The notes beneath the pieces were generated by a model. It was given only the letters and a program-made list of their open reading frames with translations, made no database searches and was not told the origin of the DNA. A DNA stretch of 38,521 nucleotides from a virus. The position numbers and the translations under genes were made by a program. The stretch covers positions 1-38,521 of IMG/VR virus record IMGVR_UViG_3300047552_000707. One strand, written 5' to 3'. How positions within the stretch are numbered: position 1 is the first letter of the stretch; each line of letters starts with the position of its first letter. Shown here piece after piece: positions 22,094 to 28,674 of the stretch.

Positions 22094-22114
22094 GTTCGCG
22101 CATGAACTGGAAAA
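22086..22114 (-). promoter_or_regulatory. Candidate repressor promoter interlocked with PR
   Basis: On the minus strand TTTTCC (22114-22109), 17 bp, TATAGT (22091-22086). Its -10 shares bases with the PR -10, so polymerase could use only one at a time. Predicted start about 22079 falls on the ATG at 22078. The -35 is poor, as in promoters that need activation. Confidence 0.5.
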
Positions 22115-22287
22115 ACATCACGACCGACCTTCTCGCATCTGGATTGACTCAAACCGAGATTGCTAACGCGCTCGGCGTTAGTCAGTTCTGGGTACACATG
22201 CTGGCCTCTGGTAAGCGCGTTCGGGAACCGACTTGGACGCACGGCAATGCGCTGATTGCGTTGCATCGTGAGCGTTGCAATGGCTGA
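22102..22287 (+). CDS. Cro-like HTH regulator
   Basis: 61 residues with one helix-turn-helix (GLTQTEIANALGVSQFWVHM) and little else, the size of Cro proteins. It is the first gene from PR, divergent from the repressor. No Shine-Dalgarno precedes the ATG, which lies about two bases after the predicted transcript start, so translation is probably leaderless. It would compete with the repressor for the same operators and favour lytic growth. Confidence 0.85.
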   Translation: MNWKNITTDLLASGLTQTEIANALGVSQFWVHMLASGKRVREPTWTHGNALIALHRERCNG

Positions 22288-22315
22288 TTTCATTGGGCGT
22301 TCTCTCCTCAACTCG

Positions 22316-22349
22316 GCGGCTCGCGTTTCGCGTGGGCCGCTGTTTTTTT
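22316..22349 (+). terminator. Terminator after the Cro-like gene
   Basis: GCGGC (22316-22320) pairs with GCCGC (22336-22340), an inner CGCG/CGCG stem surrounds a TTT loop, and seven T follow at 22343-22349. It lies between cro and the replication genes, in the position of lambda tR1. Confidence 0.8.
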
Positions 22350-22360
22350 AGGTATTAGCC

Positions 22361-22567
22361 GTGTCACCCGAAGACAAGGACATATGCGTCAAGTGCTATC
22401 TCAGCGCAACGCATTGGATCGGGCTGAAAGCCCTGGCTGAGTCTCGCGGCTTAAGCCAGTCCGCTTTTCTTCGTCAGATGGTTGTAACAGCCATCGAGCA
22501 TCACGCTCGCAGACAGTTTGCCGAAGAACAGCGGTCGTCAGATAGAACCGACTTCGACCCTGAATAG
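22361..22567 (+). CDS. Ribbon-helix-helix type small protein
   Basis: 68 residues from GTG 22361 (AGG 9 nt upstream). The core KCYLSATHWIGLKALAESRG then LSQSAFLRQMVVTAIEHHAR fits a strand followed by two helices as in Arc/CopG regulators. In this position lambdoid phages often carry CII or another early regulator. Probable DNA-binding protein; target unknown. Confidence 0.65.
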   Translation: MSPEDKDICVKCYLSATHWIGLKALAESRGLSQSAFLRQMVVTAIEHHARRQFAEEQRSSDRTDFDPE

Positions 22568-22577
22568 GCCCAACGCA

Positions 22578-22793
22578 ATGTCTGACATTTGTATGTGTAC
22601 GGCTAAGGCTTGCTACAGATCCGACGAATGCAGGCGTCACCCTGATAGCGGGACGGCTATTAGTGAGCGCCAGGCGTGGGGAGATTTCGACGAACAACGC
22701 TACTGGGACGCGGATACCTGCAGCGGCTTTATGCCGCTGTTTAACGGTATGCCGCACCAGGCAGGCGTTTACGGAGGGAAGGGACTGCTATGA
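22578..22793 (+). CDS. Small Cys-rich protein
   Basis: 71 residues from ATG 22578. Begins MSDICMCTAKACYRSDECRR, four closely spaced cysteines of a short zinc-binding pattern seen in many phage early proteins, followed by an aromatic-rich tail (YWDADTCSGFMPLF). Stop overlaps the next ATG (ATGA). Unknown function. Confidence 0.65.
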   Translation: MSDICMCTAKACYRSDECRRHPDSGTAISERQAWGDFDEQRYWDADTCSGFMPLFNGMPHQAGVYGGKGLL

Positions 22794-23068
22794 CCAGGCC
22801 AGCCTACGCAAACCTAGTCGATACCGAAATAGTTCACGTGGTCGGCAGTTATGAGGACGCACGCGCGCTTAATGCGGACGCTGATTGCGTCCGCTGGGTA
22901 GCCGCTACTGAGCGACACCACGCATGGGATTGGGCGGCAGGTAAGACCCTGGCGTTTCATGGAAGAACGCATAGCCAGCATCCGTGGGATGCGTTACGGG
23001 CAGGGGCTAAGCGCGTGTTCTTTGTTGACTTGGACGGCGAATTACAAGAATGGATCAGGGAGGAATGA
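22790..23068 (+). CDS. Hypothetical early-right protein
   Basis: 92 residues. The first part (TEIVHVVGSYEDARALNADA) and the last part (AKRVFFVDLDGELQEWI) look like an alpha/beta fold; HAWDWAAGKTLAFHGRTHSQ is His-rich. Overlaps both neighbours by stop/start sharing. No family recognised. Confidence 0.65.
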   Translation: MTRPAYANLVDTEIVHVVGSYEDARALNADADCVRWVAATERHHAWDWAAGKTLAFHGRTHSQHPWDALRAGAKRVFFVDLDGELQEWIREE

Positions 23069-24150
23069 TGGCTAAAGCATTCCGACCCGATGAGCTATCA
23101 GGATCACTTCCCCCCGCGCAGTCCCGTGCAAGATCGGAGCGCAAAGCATTGATAACATCCGATGCGGAAAGCCTCTTAAAAGAGGAATTCGCGCCTATCA
23201 AATGGGCGGTTCCAGGCATCATTCCCGAAGGCGTTACCCTGTTCGCCGGTAGCCCGAAGATAGGCAAAAGTTGGGCGTCTCTCTATATCTCTATCGCTGT
23301 TGCCTCTGGCGGTCATGCTTTCGGATCAATTCAGTGCGATCCAGGCGAAGCCCTGTATATCGCTCTGGAAGACAATAAGCGACGGATGCAGCGCCGTCTT
23401 AAGATCGCTCTGCGCGGGGCTAAATGCCCTGAAGGACTGCATTTCGCGTATGCAGCGCCTGCTATCGATCAAGGATTGATAGACGAACTATCAGCGTTTC
23501 TCGACGCGCATCCAGATACGCGCGTAGTGACAATCGACACCATTAAAAAGATACGGCCGGCATCCGGTAAGAACGACAAGATTTACGACACAGACTACGC
23601 GGTAGGAATGCCGTTCCTTGAGTTAGCCGCTAAGTACAGCGTTGCAATCGTTCTTGTCCATCACACGAATAAGAGCAAGTCCGAGGACGATCTCGACACG
23701 ATATCGGGTAGCAACGGGCTATCCGGTGGCGTCGATAACATCCTCATCATGCGGCGCGAGCGACGACAGAAGAACGCGACCATGTATATCACGGGGCGCG
23801 ACATCGAAGACGAAAAGACACACGAATTGATCTACGACCAGGAATTAGGTTCCTGGGTTGTTGGTGATGATGGTCCGACAGTCGGGATAAGCCCAGAGCG
23901 TCGTGTGATCTACGACACGATATCGAACGCAGGTCCGATCACAGGCCGCGCTCTTACCTCGCTGCTCTATCCAGGCATAGCTATTACCCGTGACTGCAAA
24001 GAATGGGCGCGCGTGCGCAAGCTGACGCGCGCATTGGTAGGTAGCGGGCACATTGAGACGAATTCTAACGGTGAACTGCAATTGCGTTCACACGGTTCAC
24101 ACGGTCACACACACGCCGGAACGCGCGTATTTACTGAGTTTCCCGAATGA
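23068..24150 (+). CDS. RepA-like AAA ATPase, replication initiation helicase
   Basis: 360 residues from ATG 23068 (GGGAGG upstream; a second ATG lies 3 bases earlier). Walker A is GSPKIGKSWA at residues 61-70, Walker B VVTIDT at about 153-158, and the LVHHTNK block near 197-202 matches the RepA/RSF1010-type hexameric helicases (AAA_25). A C-terminal winged-helix region (about 275-335) may bind DNA. The last codons contain the first iterons of the candidate origin, placing initiator and origin together. Likely a self-loading helicase/initiator for phage replication. Confidence 0.88.
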   Translation: MAKAFRPDELSGSLPPAQSRARSERKALITSDAESLLKEEFAPIKWAVPGIIPEGVTLFAGSPKIGKSWASLYISIAVASGGHAFGSIQCDPGEALYIALEDNKRRMQRRLKIALRGAKCPEGLHFAYAAPAIDQGLIDELSAFLDAHPDTRVVTIDTIKKIRPASGKNDKIYDTDYAVGMPFLELAAKYSVAIVLVHHTNKSKSEDDLDTISGSNGLSGGVDNILIMRRERRQKNATMYITGRDIEDEKTHELIYDQELGSWVVGDDGPTVGISPERRVIYDTISNAGPITGRALTSLLYPGIAITRDCKEWARVRKLTRALVGSGHIETNSNGELQLRSHGSHGHTHAGTRVFTEFPE

Positions 24151-24340
24151 TTGAGCGGTCACACAGGCTGTCACACGGGGTACACACCAATGCGTAACCG
24201 TGTGACCGCGTGTGACTGTGCGTGTGACCGTAAAAGTCTATATATATCAACTGTGTGACCGTGTGACTCTATTTATCACTCTATCTATATCTAACTCTCT
24301 ATCTCTTATACCCCCCCCTATATGTGTATATAGATAAGAG
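24088..24340. other. Candidate replication origin: iterons plus AT-rich region
   Basis: Ten exact TCACAC/GTGTGA hexamers occur between 24088 and 24266: five as TCACAC (24088, 24097, 24105, 24159, 24171), then five as GTGTGA (24200, 24210, 24222, 24253, 24261), so they form a dyad around about 24185. AT-rich sequence follows (TATATATC at 24240, then CTATCT-type runs), ending in a 13-bp stem (CTCTTAT/ATAAGAG plus CTATAT/ATATAG, 24303-24340) with an 8-nt ACCCCCCC bulge. Location directly behind a RepA-like gene and before an SSB-like gene supports an origin. The non-coding part is 24151-24355. Confidence 0.75.
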
Positions 24341-24355
24341 CACGGAACATGCCAG

Positions 24356-24583
24356 ATGGAAAAGTCAAGAGCATTTGAGAAGTTAAAAACAGATGACCCA
24401 GCAACAGCCACATTCTTACAGGACATTGCAGCGGTGTTCGGTAAGCCTCGCGCTGTCGCTATCAGATTCGCAGACGGCGAGCGTTATGACGGTGGCCGGT
24501 TCCTGGCTGCTCAAGACTACAGCGATTTTTTGGCGCGGCTTCCTAAGCCGCTTTATCAACGGCAGAGGCGGAGAAAACGGTGA
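24356..24583 (+). CDS. Hypothetical replication-region protein
   Basis: 75 residues; helical start (MEKSRAFEKLKTDDPATATF) and a strongly basic end (KPLYQRQRRRKR) that could bind nucleic acid. First gene after the origin; overlaps the SSB-like start (GTGA). No family recognised. Confidence 0.65.
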   Translation: MEKSRAFEKLKTDDPATATFLQDIAAVFGKPRAVAIRFADGERYDGGRFLAAQDYSDFLARLPKPLYQRQRRRKR

Positions 24584-24864
24584 TTACTAAAAAGCTGATG
24601 GTGAAGAACGGCAGTTATCAGAAAGACGGCGAGGAAAAAAACCGCTGGCTGCAGATCGGTGCCGTGCATGAGTACGAGGGCAGGGAATACATCACCCTGG
24701 ACCGGCATGTAAATTTGGCCGGTCTACCGACAAAGGAATTTGATACGCGCGTGTTCGTGAGCATGTTCGACAATGACGACAGCGCGAAGCCTGCCGCTTC
24801 TTCCAGGCCGCGCAAGCCTGCAGCGGCGGAAGCTCCGTTTGATGACGATTCGATCCCTTTCTGA
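24580..24864 (+). CDS. SSB-like single-stranded DNA-binding protein
   Basis: 94 residues from GTG 24580 (GGAG 6-7 nt upstream). The first 65 residues form a short OB-like beta barrel (KLMVKNGSYQKDGEEKNRWL, REYITLDRHVNLAGLP). A Pro/Ala-rich linker leads to the tail FDDDSIPF, nearly the acidic DDDIPF tip of bacterial SSB that docks replication and repair proteins. It lies beside the helicase and origin. The fold is inferred; the tail is the strongest evidence. Confidence 0.8.
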   Translation: MITKKLMVKNGSYQKDGEEKNRWLQIGAVHEYEGREYITLDRHVNLAGLPTKEFDTRVFVSMFDNDDSAKPAASSRPRKPAAAEAPFDDDSIPF

Positions 24865-24873
24865 GGTATCTCA

Positions 24874-25191
24874 ATGGATTTTTCAGCGTACCAACAGGAA
24901 GCAGCAAAGACCGCAATCTACACCGATCCGACCTATCCGGTCCTGGGCCTCGCGGAAGAAGCCGGGGAAGTCGCCGGAATCGTCGCTAAGGCGCTCCGCG
25001 ATAACTCGGGTATGGTGACTGCGCAGGACATTGAACGGTTGTATAAGGAACTAGGGGATGTGTTGTGGATGGTCGCAATGGTCGCGTATGAGTACGGAAT
25101 CGACCTCGGGGAAGTAGCGAATCTGAACATCAACAAACTGCGCGACCGGCAGGCTCGCGGCGTTCTCGGAGGGGCCGGTGATGACCGATAA
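24874..25191 (+). CDS. MazG-like nucleotide pyrophosphohydrolase
   Basis: 105 residues. The metal-binding ExxE...ExxD motif is complete: LAEEAGEVAG (Glu29, Glu32) and YKELGDVLWM (Glu59, Asp62). All-alpha NTP-PPase enzymes of this type hydrolyse (d)NTPs to monophosphates, cleaning the nucleotide pool or lowering alarmones during infection. GAGG lies 7 nt before the start. Neighbouring genes include a second predicted nucleotide pyrophosphohydrolase at 25946. Confidence 0.88.
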   Translation: MDFSAYQQEAAKTAIYTDPTYPVLGLAEEAGEVAGIVAKALRDNSGMVTAQDIERLYKELGDVLWMVAMVAYEYGIDLGEVANLNINKLRDRQARGVLGGAGDDR

Positions 25192-25420
25192 ACGCACGAA
25201 CGACATGCTTGGCGCGAAGTCAACTCCTTGGCATGAACTGGAACTAATGAAGGTATTCGCGGGGATGAAGGCGTATCGGCTCGCATACGAGATCGACCCG
25301 AAGCGCGGGACGCTGTTGCACGTACCAGGCGGCGTCAAGATGACAGTCGCGGAAGCAGAATCGCTCGGATGGCTTGTGCAGTTCCCGGAAATGATGCGGG
25401 AGTTCGACGAGGCAGCATAG
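25181..25420 (+). CDS. Hypothetical early protein
   Basis: 79 residues from ATG 25181, with GGAGG 8 nt upstream inside the MazG gene. Sequence KSTPWHELELMKVFAGMKAY and KMTVAEAESLGWLVQFPEMM suggests a small helical protein. Unknown function. Confidence 0.65.
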   Translation: MTDKRTNDMLGAKSTPWHELELMKVFAGMKAYRLAYEIDPKRGTLLHVPGGVKMTVAEAESLGWLVQFPEMMREFDEAA

Positions 25421-25900
25421 GTGATTGATATGGAACTATTTTTAGGCGTTGATCCTGGCGTCTCTGGCGCTTTGGCTGTTTTGGATGCAAGTTCTCGGAT
25501 ACTTCTGCTAGAAGACATTCCGACATGTATGAGGGGTAAAACAAGAACGCACAGAATAGTCGACGCGAGCGGTCTTTCTGATTTGCTTAAAGATTTTGCG
25601 CACGTAAGAACTGCAGTTGTTGAGCAGGTCGGCTCAATGCCCGGGCAAGGCGTTTCAAGCGCATTCTCGTTCGGAGAATCGTTCGGTGTTATCCGTGGCG
25701 TTCTTGGTGCACTTGCAATTCCTGTGGATATGGTACAGCCGCAGAAGTGGAAAAAGTTCTTTGGCCTTACATCTGATAAGGAACTATGCAGGGCTAGAGC
25801 TATTGATTTGTTCCCGACAGCGCCACTGCATAGGAAAAAGGACCACGGACGGGCAGAAGCGTTACTGATGGCAAAGTATGCCATTGAGCATTCGCGGTGA
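25421..25900 (+). CDS. RuvC-like Holliday junction resolvase
   Basis: Up to 159 residues from GTG 25421 (GAGG 8 nt upstream); ATG 25430 is an alternative start (AGG upstream). The RNase H-fold active site is visible: Asp11 in FLGVDPGVSG, Glu68 in AVVEQVGSMPGQG, Asp141 in HRKKDHGRAEALLMAKYA. MVQPQKWKKFFGL is the typical connecting motif. It would cut branched intermediates made by the ERF/exonuclease system or during replication before packaging. Confidence 0.9.
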   Translation: MIDMELFLGVDPGVSGALAVLDASSRILLLEDIPTCMRGKTRTHRIVDASGLSDLLKDFAHVRTAVVEQVGSMPGQGVSSAFSFGESFGVIRGVLGALAIPVDMVQPQKWKKFFGLTSDKELCRARAIDLFPTAPLHRKKDHGRAEALLMAKYAIEHSR

Positions 25901-25945
25901 GCCTGTTGAAGGCGGCGCGCTAATAGTCAGATTGGAGATAGCAGA

Positions 25946-26398
25946 GTGACTGACGAAATGTGGGATTTAGTTAGACGTCACGACCAGATTAGGTATGGAC
26001 AACAAAACATGGCTAAATCGTTGGACGATAGAGCATTAGACGATTTGATGGCGCATTTTTGTAAACGGCACGTTAAGCCGTGCGGAACGCAGCCAGGCGT
26101 TAAGCATGACGGTGGGAAGGCTATGGCTGGGCTTATGGTAAAGGATTTCGCTCGCGCTTTGTCTGCGGTCGCAGACATAACAACGTTTGGGGCGAATAAA
26201 TATAGTCCATCAGGATGGCGCTCTGTTGACTGCGCTAGAGAGAGATATTCCGACGCGCTCTATCGGCACCTCTTAAGTCACGAACTTGGCGAAGACTTCG
26301 ACAAAGAGTCTGACTTGCTGCACCTCGCTCACGCAGCTTGGAATGCCCTTGCATTATTGCAACTGCGAATAGAGGAACTTCTTAGGCAAGATGGCTGA
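25946..26398 (+). CDS. dATP/dGTP pyrophosphohydrolase-like protein (DUF5664 family)
   Basis: 150 residues from GTG 25946 (GGAG 8 nt upstream). The family pattern is strong: KHDGGKAMAGLM, ADITTFGANKYSPSGWRSVD, ERYSDALYRHLLSHELGEDF, DKESDLLHLAHAAWNALALL. This all-alpha family hydrolyses dATP/dGTP and in some phages supports aminoadenine genomes, but no PurZ-type adenylosuccinate synthetase gene is present here, so general pool control is more likely. Confidence 0.8.
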   Translation: MTDEMWDLVRRHDQIRYGQQNMAKSLDDRALDDLMAHFCKRHVKPCGTQPGVKHDGGKAMAGLMVKDFARALSAVADITTFGANKYSPSGWRSVDCARERYSDALYRHLLSHELGEDFDKESDLLHLAHAAWNALALLQLRIEELLRQDG

Positions 26399-26795
26399 CC
26401 GCCGACGAAGCCTTGATGAGCATATAACGCTCGTCGGTACGGCGATAGATCGACTCGCGGAGGAATGGGAAGACTCGCGCGAGTCGGTAGCGGACGAGCA
26501 AAAGCACGTCAGGGCTGGCGCACGGATTCAACGACTAATGGACGATGTTTACAAGGAAATAGCCAGCCTTGAAGACTATTGGCGATGGTCTACACCAGGC
26601 ACGAACAGGCGCAAGGAATACCGCGTTATGCGCCATTGGTGGGTTCCTGAGTGTATCGCAGCGTATCGGTTCCGGATGCAGGTTATAGCACGTATCAATG
26701 CGATGTTTGCGCAGAGGATACTAGCTGAACGGTACGGAGTTTCTAAGCGGACTGTAGAGGATCACTGCGAGGGACGCAGGCTGATAAAACAGTAG
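26391..26795 (+). CDS. HTH protein at the end of the early-right operon
   Basis: 134 residues. The N-terminal two thirds are helical and charged (DRLAEEWEDSRESVADEQ; RKEYRVMRHWWVPECIAAY); the C terminus holds a helix-turn-helix (RILAERYGVSKRTVEDHCEG). Its place, last in the early operon and just ahead of a promoter and the lysis genes, is that of a late-gene activator such as Q or RusA/Q-like regulators; that role is inferred only. Confidence 0.65.
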   Translation: MADRRRSLDEHITLVGTAIDRLAEEWEDSRESVADEQKHVRAGARIQRLMDDVYKEIASLEDYWRWSTPGTNRRKEYRVMRHWWVPECIAAYRFRMQVIARINAMFAQRILAERYGVSKRTVEDHCEGRRLIKQ

Positions 26796-26810
26796 CAGCG
26801 TTGATATAAT
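26781..26810 (+). promoter_or_regulatory. Candidate late promoter ahead of the lysis genes
   Basis: CTGATA (26781-26786), 18 bp, TATAAT (26805-26810). The perfect -10 and moderate -35 lie in the only gap between early and lysis genes. Confidence 0.6.
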
Positions 26811-26836
26811 ATACATCTTGTGGTATTGGTGCTGAA

Positions 26837-27043
26837 ATGAGCTACACGAACATATTTAAAGCCATAGTAACCTACAAAGGAATAGAATTCACGGTCACTT
26901 ACAAGCCCGACTTCGCTATGGGAGATTGGGCATGGGTCATCGATTGGGACCACAAACACAACGATGACCCAATAACAGATGAGTTCTGCGAAAAATGCGA
27001 ACTTTGGGCCGAAGACGGACTAGACTGGATATTAAAATCATGA
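26837..27043 (+). CDS. Small hypothetical protein, first gene after the late promoter
   Basis: 68 residues, acidic with Trp and Cys clusters (FAMGDWAWVIDWDHKHNDD; DEFCEKCELWAEDGLDW). GGTG 5 nt upstream. Stop overlaps the next ATG (ATGA). The C-x2-C with acidic surroundings could hold a metal. Function unknown; possibly a late regulator or lysis accessory. Confidence 0.65.
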   Translation: MSYTNIFKAIVTYKGIEFTVTYKPDFAMGDWAWVIDWDHKHNDDPITDEFCEKCELWAEDGLDWILKS

Positions 27044-27327
27044 ATCAGGTTATCGCGTTTCTCGTTACTCGGCTGCTCGATATCATCGTCGGTAGCGGTG
27101 TCGTTGATCGTGTTATCGCGGCTATCCGTCGGTGGGCTAATGCTGAGTTTCACGACGGCACGCCAGAACAGGACAAGAATTCAGCGAAACGCGCAGGCGT
27201 TCTCGGTGAACTGGAATCGTGGGGCAAAGACCCGCTCGACCCGTGCCCGATACTCTCCGACTCATGGCGTCGTCTTGTGCTTGAGCTAGCCATAAGGCTC
27301 GCGAAAGCTGCGGAGTCAAAGCCGTGA
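27040..27327 (+). CDS. Hypothetical protein of the lysis region
   Basis: 95 residues from ATG 27040. It begins with a hydrophobic amphipathic segment (MNQVIAFLVTRLLDIIVGSG) that may associate with the membrane, then a soluble helical part. It overlaps both neighbours and precedes a membrane protein and the endolysin, so a role in lysis or lysis timing is plausible. Confidence 0.6.
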   Translation: MNQVIAFLVTRLLDIIVGSGVVDRVIAAIRRWANAEFHDGTPEQDKNSAKRAGVLGELESWGKDPLDPCPILSDSWRRLVLELAIRLAKAAESKP

Positions 27328-27545
27328 AAGGCTGGATAACTAAAACAGCCGGTGCGCTCTTGATCCTGTACGGAATCATCGGAGCAATCGCAGGACTGCA
27401 TGATTTCGACTCGGCATTCCTGATGGTCGGAAACGGACTCGGCTATATCGGACTGCGCAGAGCAACGGACAAAGCCGTTGCGGAGATCACGGCAAATCAG
27501 GTTAACCCTGCATCGCTTGATGACATCGTGAGGCGCAATCAGTGA
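27324..27545 (+). CDS. Small membrane protein next to the endolysin (possible holin or antiholin)
   Basis: 73 residues from GTG 27324 (GTGA overlap). Two likely transmembrane helices: TAGALLILYGIIGAIAGL and SAFLMVGNGLGYIGL, followed by a charged cytoplasmic tail. Directly upstream of the endolysin, the usual place of a holin or antiholin; the LydA-like protein at 28882 is the other holin candidate. Confidence 0.65.
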   Translation: MKGWITKTAGALLILYGIIGAIAGLHDFDSAFLMVGNGLGYIGLRRATDKAVAEITANQVNPASLDDIVRRNQ

Positions 27546-27997
27546 GCCAGGTGTCAACGCGCGGGCTTGCGCTGATTCGATCATTCGAAGGTTGCAAGCT
27601 GAAAGCGTACAAGGACGCTGCAGGCATCTGGACGATAGGCTATGGAACTACGCGCATTGCAGGTAAGCCGGTTAAGCCGTCGCTCACGATCAGTCAAGCA
27701 GAGGCAGAAATTCTGCTACAGCATCAGGTAGCAGAGCATTGGAACGCAGCAGAAAAGCACATTCTGTATGCGAATGAACTATCACAGGAGCAAATCGACG
27801 CGCTAGCGTCGTTTGTCTATAACGTCGGTGTTACTGCGTTTAAGGAATCAACGCTGCTAAAACTGCTAAATCGTGGTCAAGATGAGCATGTATCGTATGA
27901 ATTCCTGCGATGGAATAAGGCGGGTGGTAAGGTGCTGCGCGGGCTGACCCGTCGCAGAGAAGCGGAGCGTCAATTATTCTTAAGTGGAACGCCATGA
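27542..27997 (+). CDS. Endolysin, T4-type lysozyme (GH24)
   Basis: 151 residues from GTG 27542 (GTGA overlap). The GH24 active site is present with T4-lysozyme spacing: Glu16 in RSFEGCKLKAY, Asp25 in YKDAAGIWT, Thr31 in TIGYGTT. The N terminus is not a strong signal peptide or SAR anchor, so export should depend on a holin. It cleaves the glycan backbone of peptidoglycan at lysis. Confidence 0.93.
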   Translation: MSQVSTRGLALIRSFEGCKLKAYKDAAGIWTIGYGTTRIAGKPVKPSLTISQAEAEILLQHQVAEHWNAAEKHILYANELSQEQIDALASFVYNVGVTAFKESTLLKLLNRGQDEHVSYEFLRWNKAGGKVLRGLTRRREAERQLFLSGTP

Positions 27998-28224
27998 AGT
28001 ATCTAGCAATCATTGTCCTGTTGTTCGGTGTCGTCGGTTATGTCAGCGCGATGGAAGTCAGCGAAGCGATGACCTATCAGGGATCGGACTTTTTTTTCGA
28101 GCGCATTGGCAAGCCACATCCGATTGATCCTCCCAAGTGCGAGCCCGTACCTATCCCAGCAGCCGTGTGGCTGTTCGCGTCCGCGCTAGCCGGTATTGGC
28201 GTCATCAGCAAGCGCAAGGCGTGA
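27994..28224 (+). CDS. Mini-protein with signal peptide and VPLPA-CTERM-like tail
   Basis: 76 residues. N-terminal signal peptide (MKYLAIIVLLFGVVGYVSA). The C terminus reads VPIPAAVWLFASALAGIGVI then SKRKA: the VP-x-PAA motif, a hydrophobic span and a basic end of VPLPA/PEP-CTERM proteins, which exosortases recognise in exopolysaccharide-producing Gram-negatives. Only about 35 residues lie between the two signals. A T8 run (28090-28097) encodes the FFF before them. It lies between endolysin and a lipoprotein in the lysis cassette. It may be a sorted surface protein, a competitor for exosortase, or a two-helix lysis protein that merely resembles CTERM tails. Confidence 0.75.
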   Translation: MKYLAIIVLLFGVVGYVSAMEVSEAMTYQGSDFFFERIGKPHPIDPPKCEPVPIPAAVWLFASALAGIGVISKRKA

Positions 28225-28427
28225 TTAGGCTCGCCGTCCTGTTGTTGCTGTCAGGTTGCGTACAAGTAGGCCCGAAGGCATTGCCAGCGCATACCGTCGT
28301 CGCGGACTGCGAAGCGTTGCCAGCTATACCGCAAGTCGTGCATATCAGCATTGAGCCGGGAAAGCCGGTGATAGCGGATGCGGGTGGTGAGGCGTTGCTA
28401 AGGGCGTATGCAGGCGCTAGGCGATGA
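28221..28427 (+). CDS. Small lipoprotein, o-spanin (Rz1)-like
   Basis: 68 residues from GTG 28221 (GTGA overlap). MIRLAVLLLLSGC is a lipoprotein signal with lipobox LLSGC. The mature part is Pro-rich (KALPAHTVVADCEALPAIPQ), as in Rz1-type outer-membrane spanins. An inner-membrane partner would be expected nearby; the proteins at 28424 or 28671 are candidates but neither is a classic Rz with a long coiled coil. Confidence 0.7.
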   Translation: MIRLAVLLLLSGCVQVGPKALPAHTVVADCEALPAIPQVVHISIEPGKPVIADAGGEALLRAYAGARR

Positions 28428-28519
28428 AGGACAACGACGCACGAACAGCGTTGTATCTCCTGGCCGCATGGCTTGTCGTGTGGCCTACGGCGCTGATGCT
28501 CATAGGGTGGCTCAGGTGA
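28424..28519 (+). CDS. Tiny single-span membrane protein
   Basis: 31 residues: KDNDARTALYLLAAWLVVWP and LMLIGWLR, one transmembrane helix. ATGA overlap upstream and GTGA overlap downstream show it is coupled in the lysis cassette. Possible lysis accessory or i-spanin fragment. Confidence 0.6.
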   Translation: MKDNDARTALYLLAAWLVVWPTALMLIGWLR

Positions 28520-28674
28520 GTATGTTCCTGTTCGTTGTACTCTCGTCTATCCGGTTCGAATGCGAGCCGTCAGGCCGCATTCTGTTCGGTATGCAGCAAC
28601 CCGGCACGGCTGTTACGTCACATGTGGACGGTGCGATGGCTGGCCTTTCATGTTCCTGGCAGGTAATACGATGA
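28516..28674 (+). CDS. Small hypothetical lysis-region protein
   Basis: 52 residues from GTG 28516 (or ATG 28522). A short hydrophobic start (SMFLFVVLSSI) and two later Cys (FECEPSG, LSCSW) may indicate an exported disulphide-bonded peptide. Coupled to both neighbours by overlapping stop/start codons. Confidence 0.5.
   Translation: MSMFLFVVLSSIRFECEPSGRILFGMQQPGTAVTSHVDGAMAGLSCSWQVIR

Noticed and set aside
24311-24318. C8 run as a phase-variation tract
   Set aside because: It is in a non-coding hairpin, so slippage would not change a protein; described as part of the origin-region structure instead.
25946-26398. Evidence for an aminoadenine (Z) genome
   Set aside because: The pyrophosphohydrolase family occurs with PurZ in Z phages, but no PurZ-like gene or phage DNA polymerase of the DpoZ type is encoded here.
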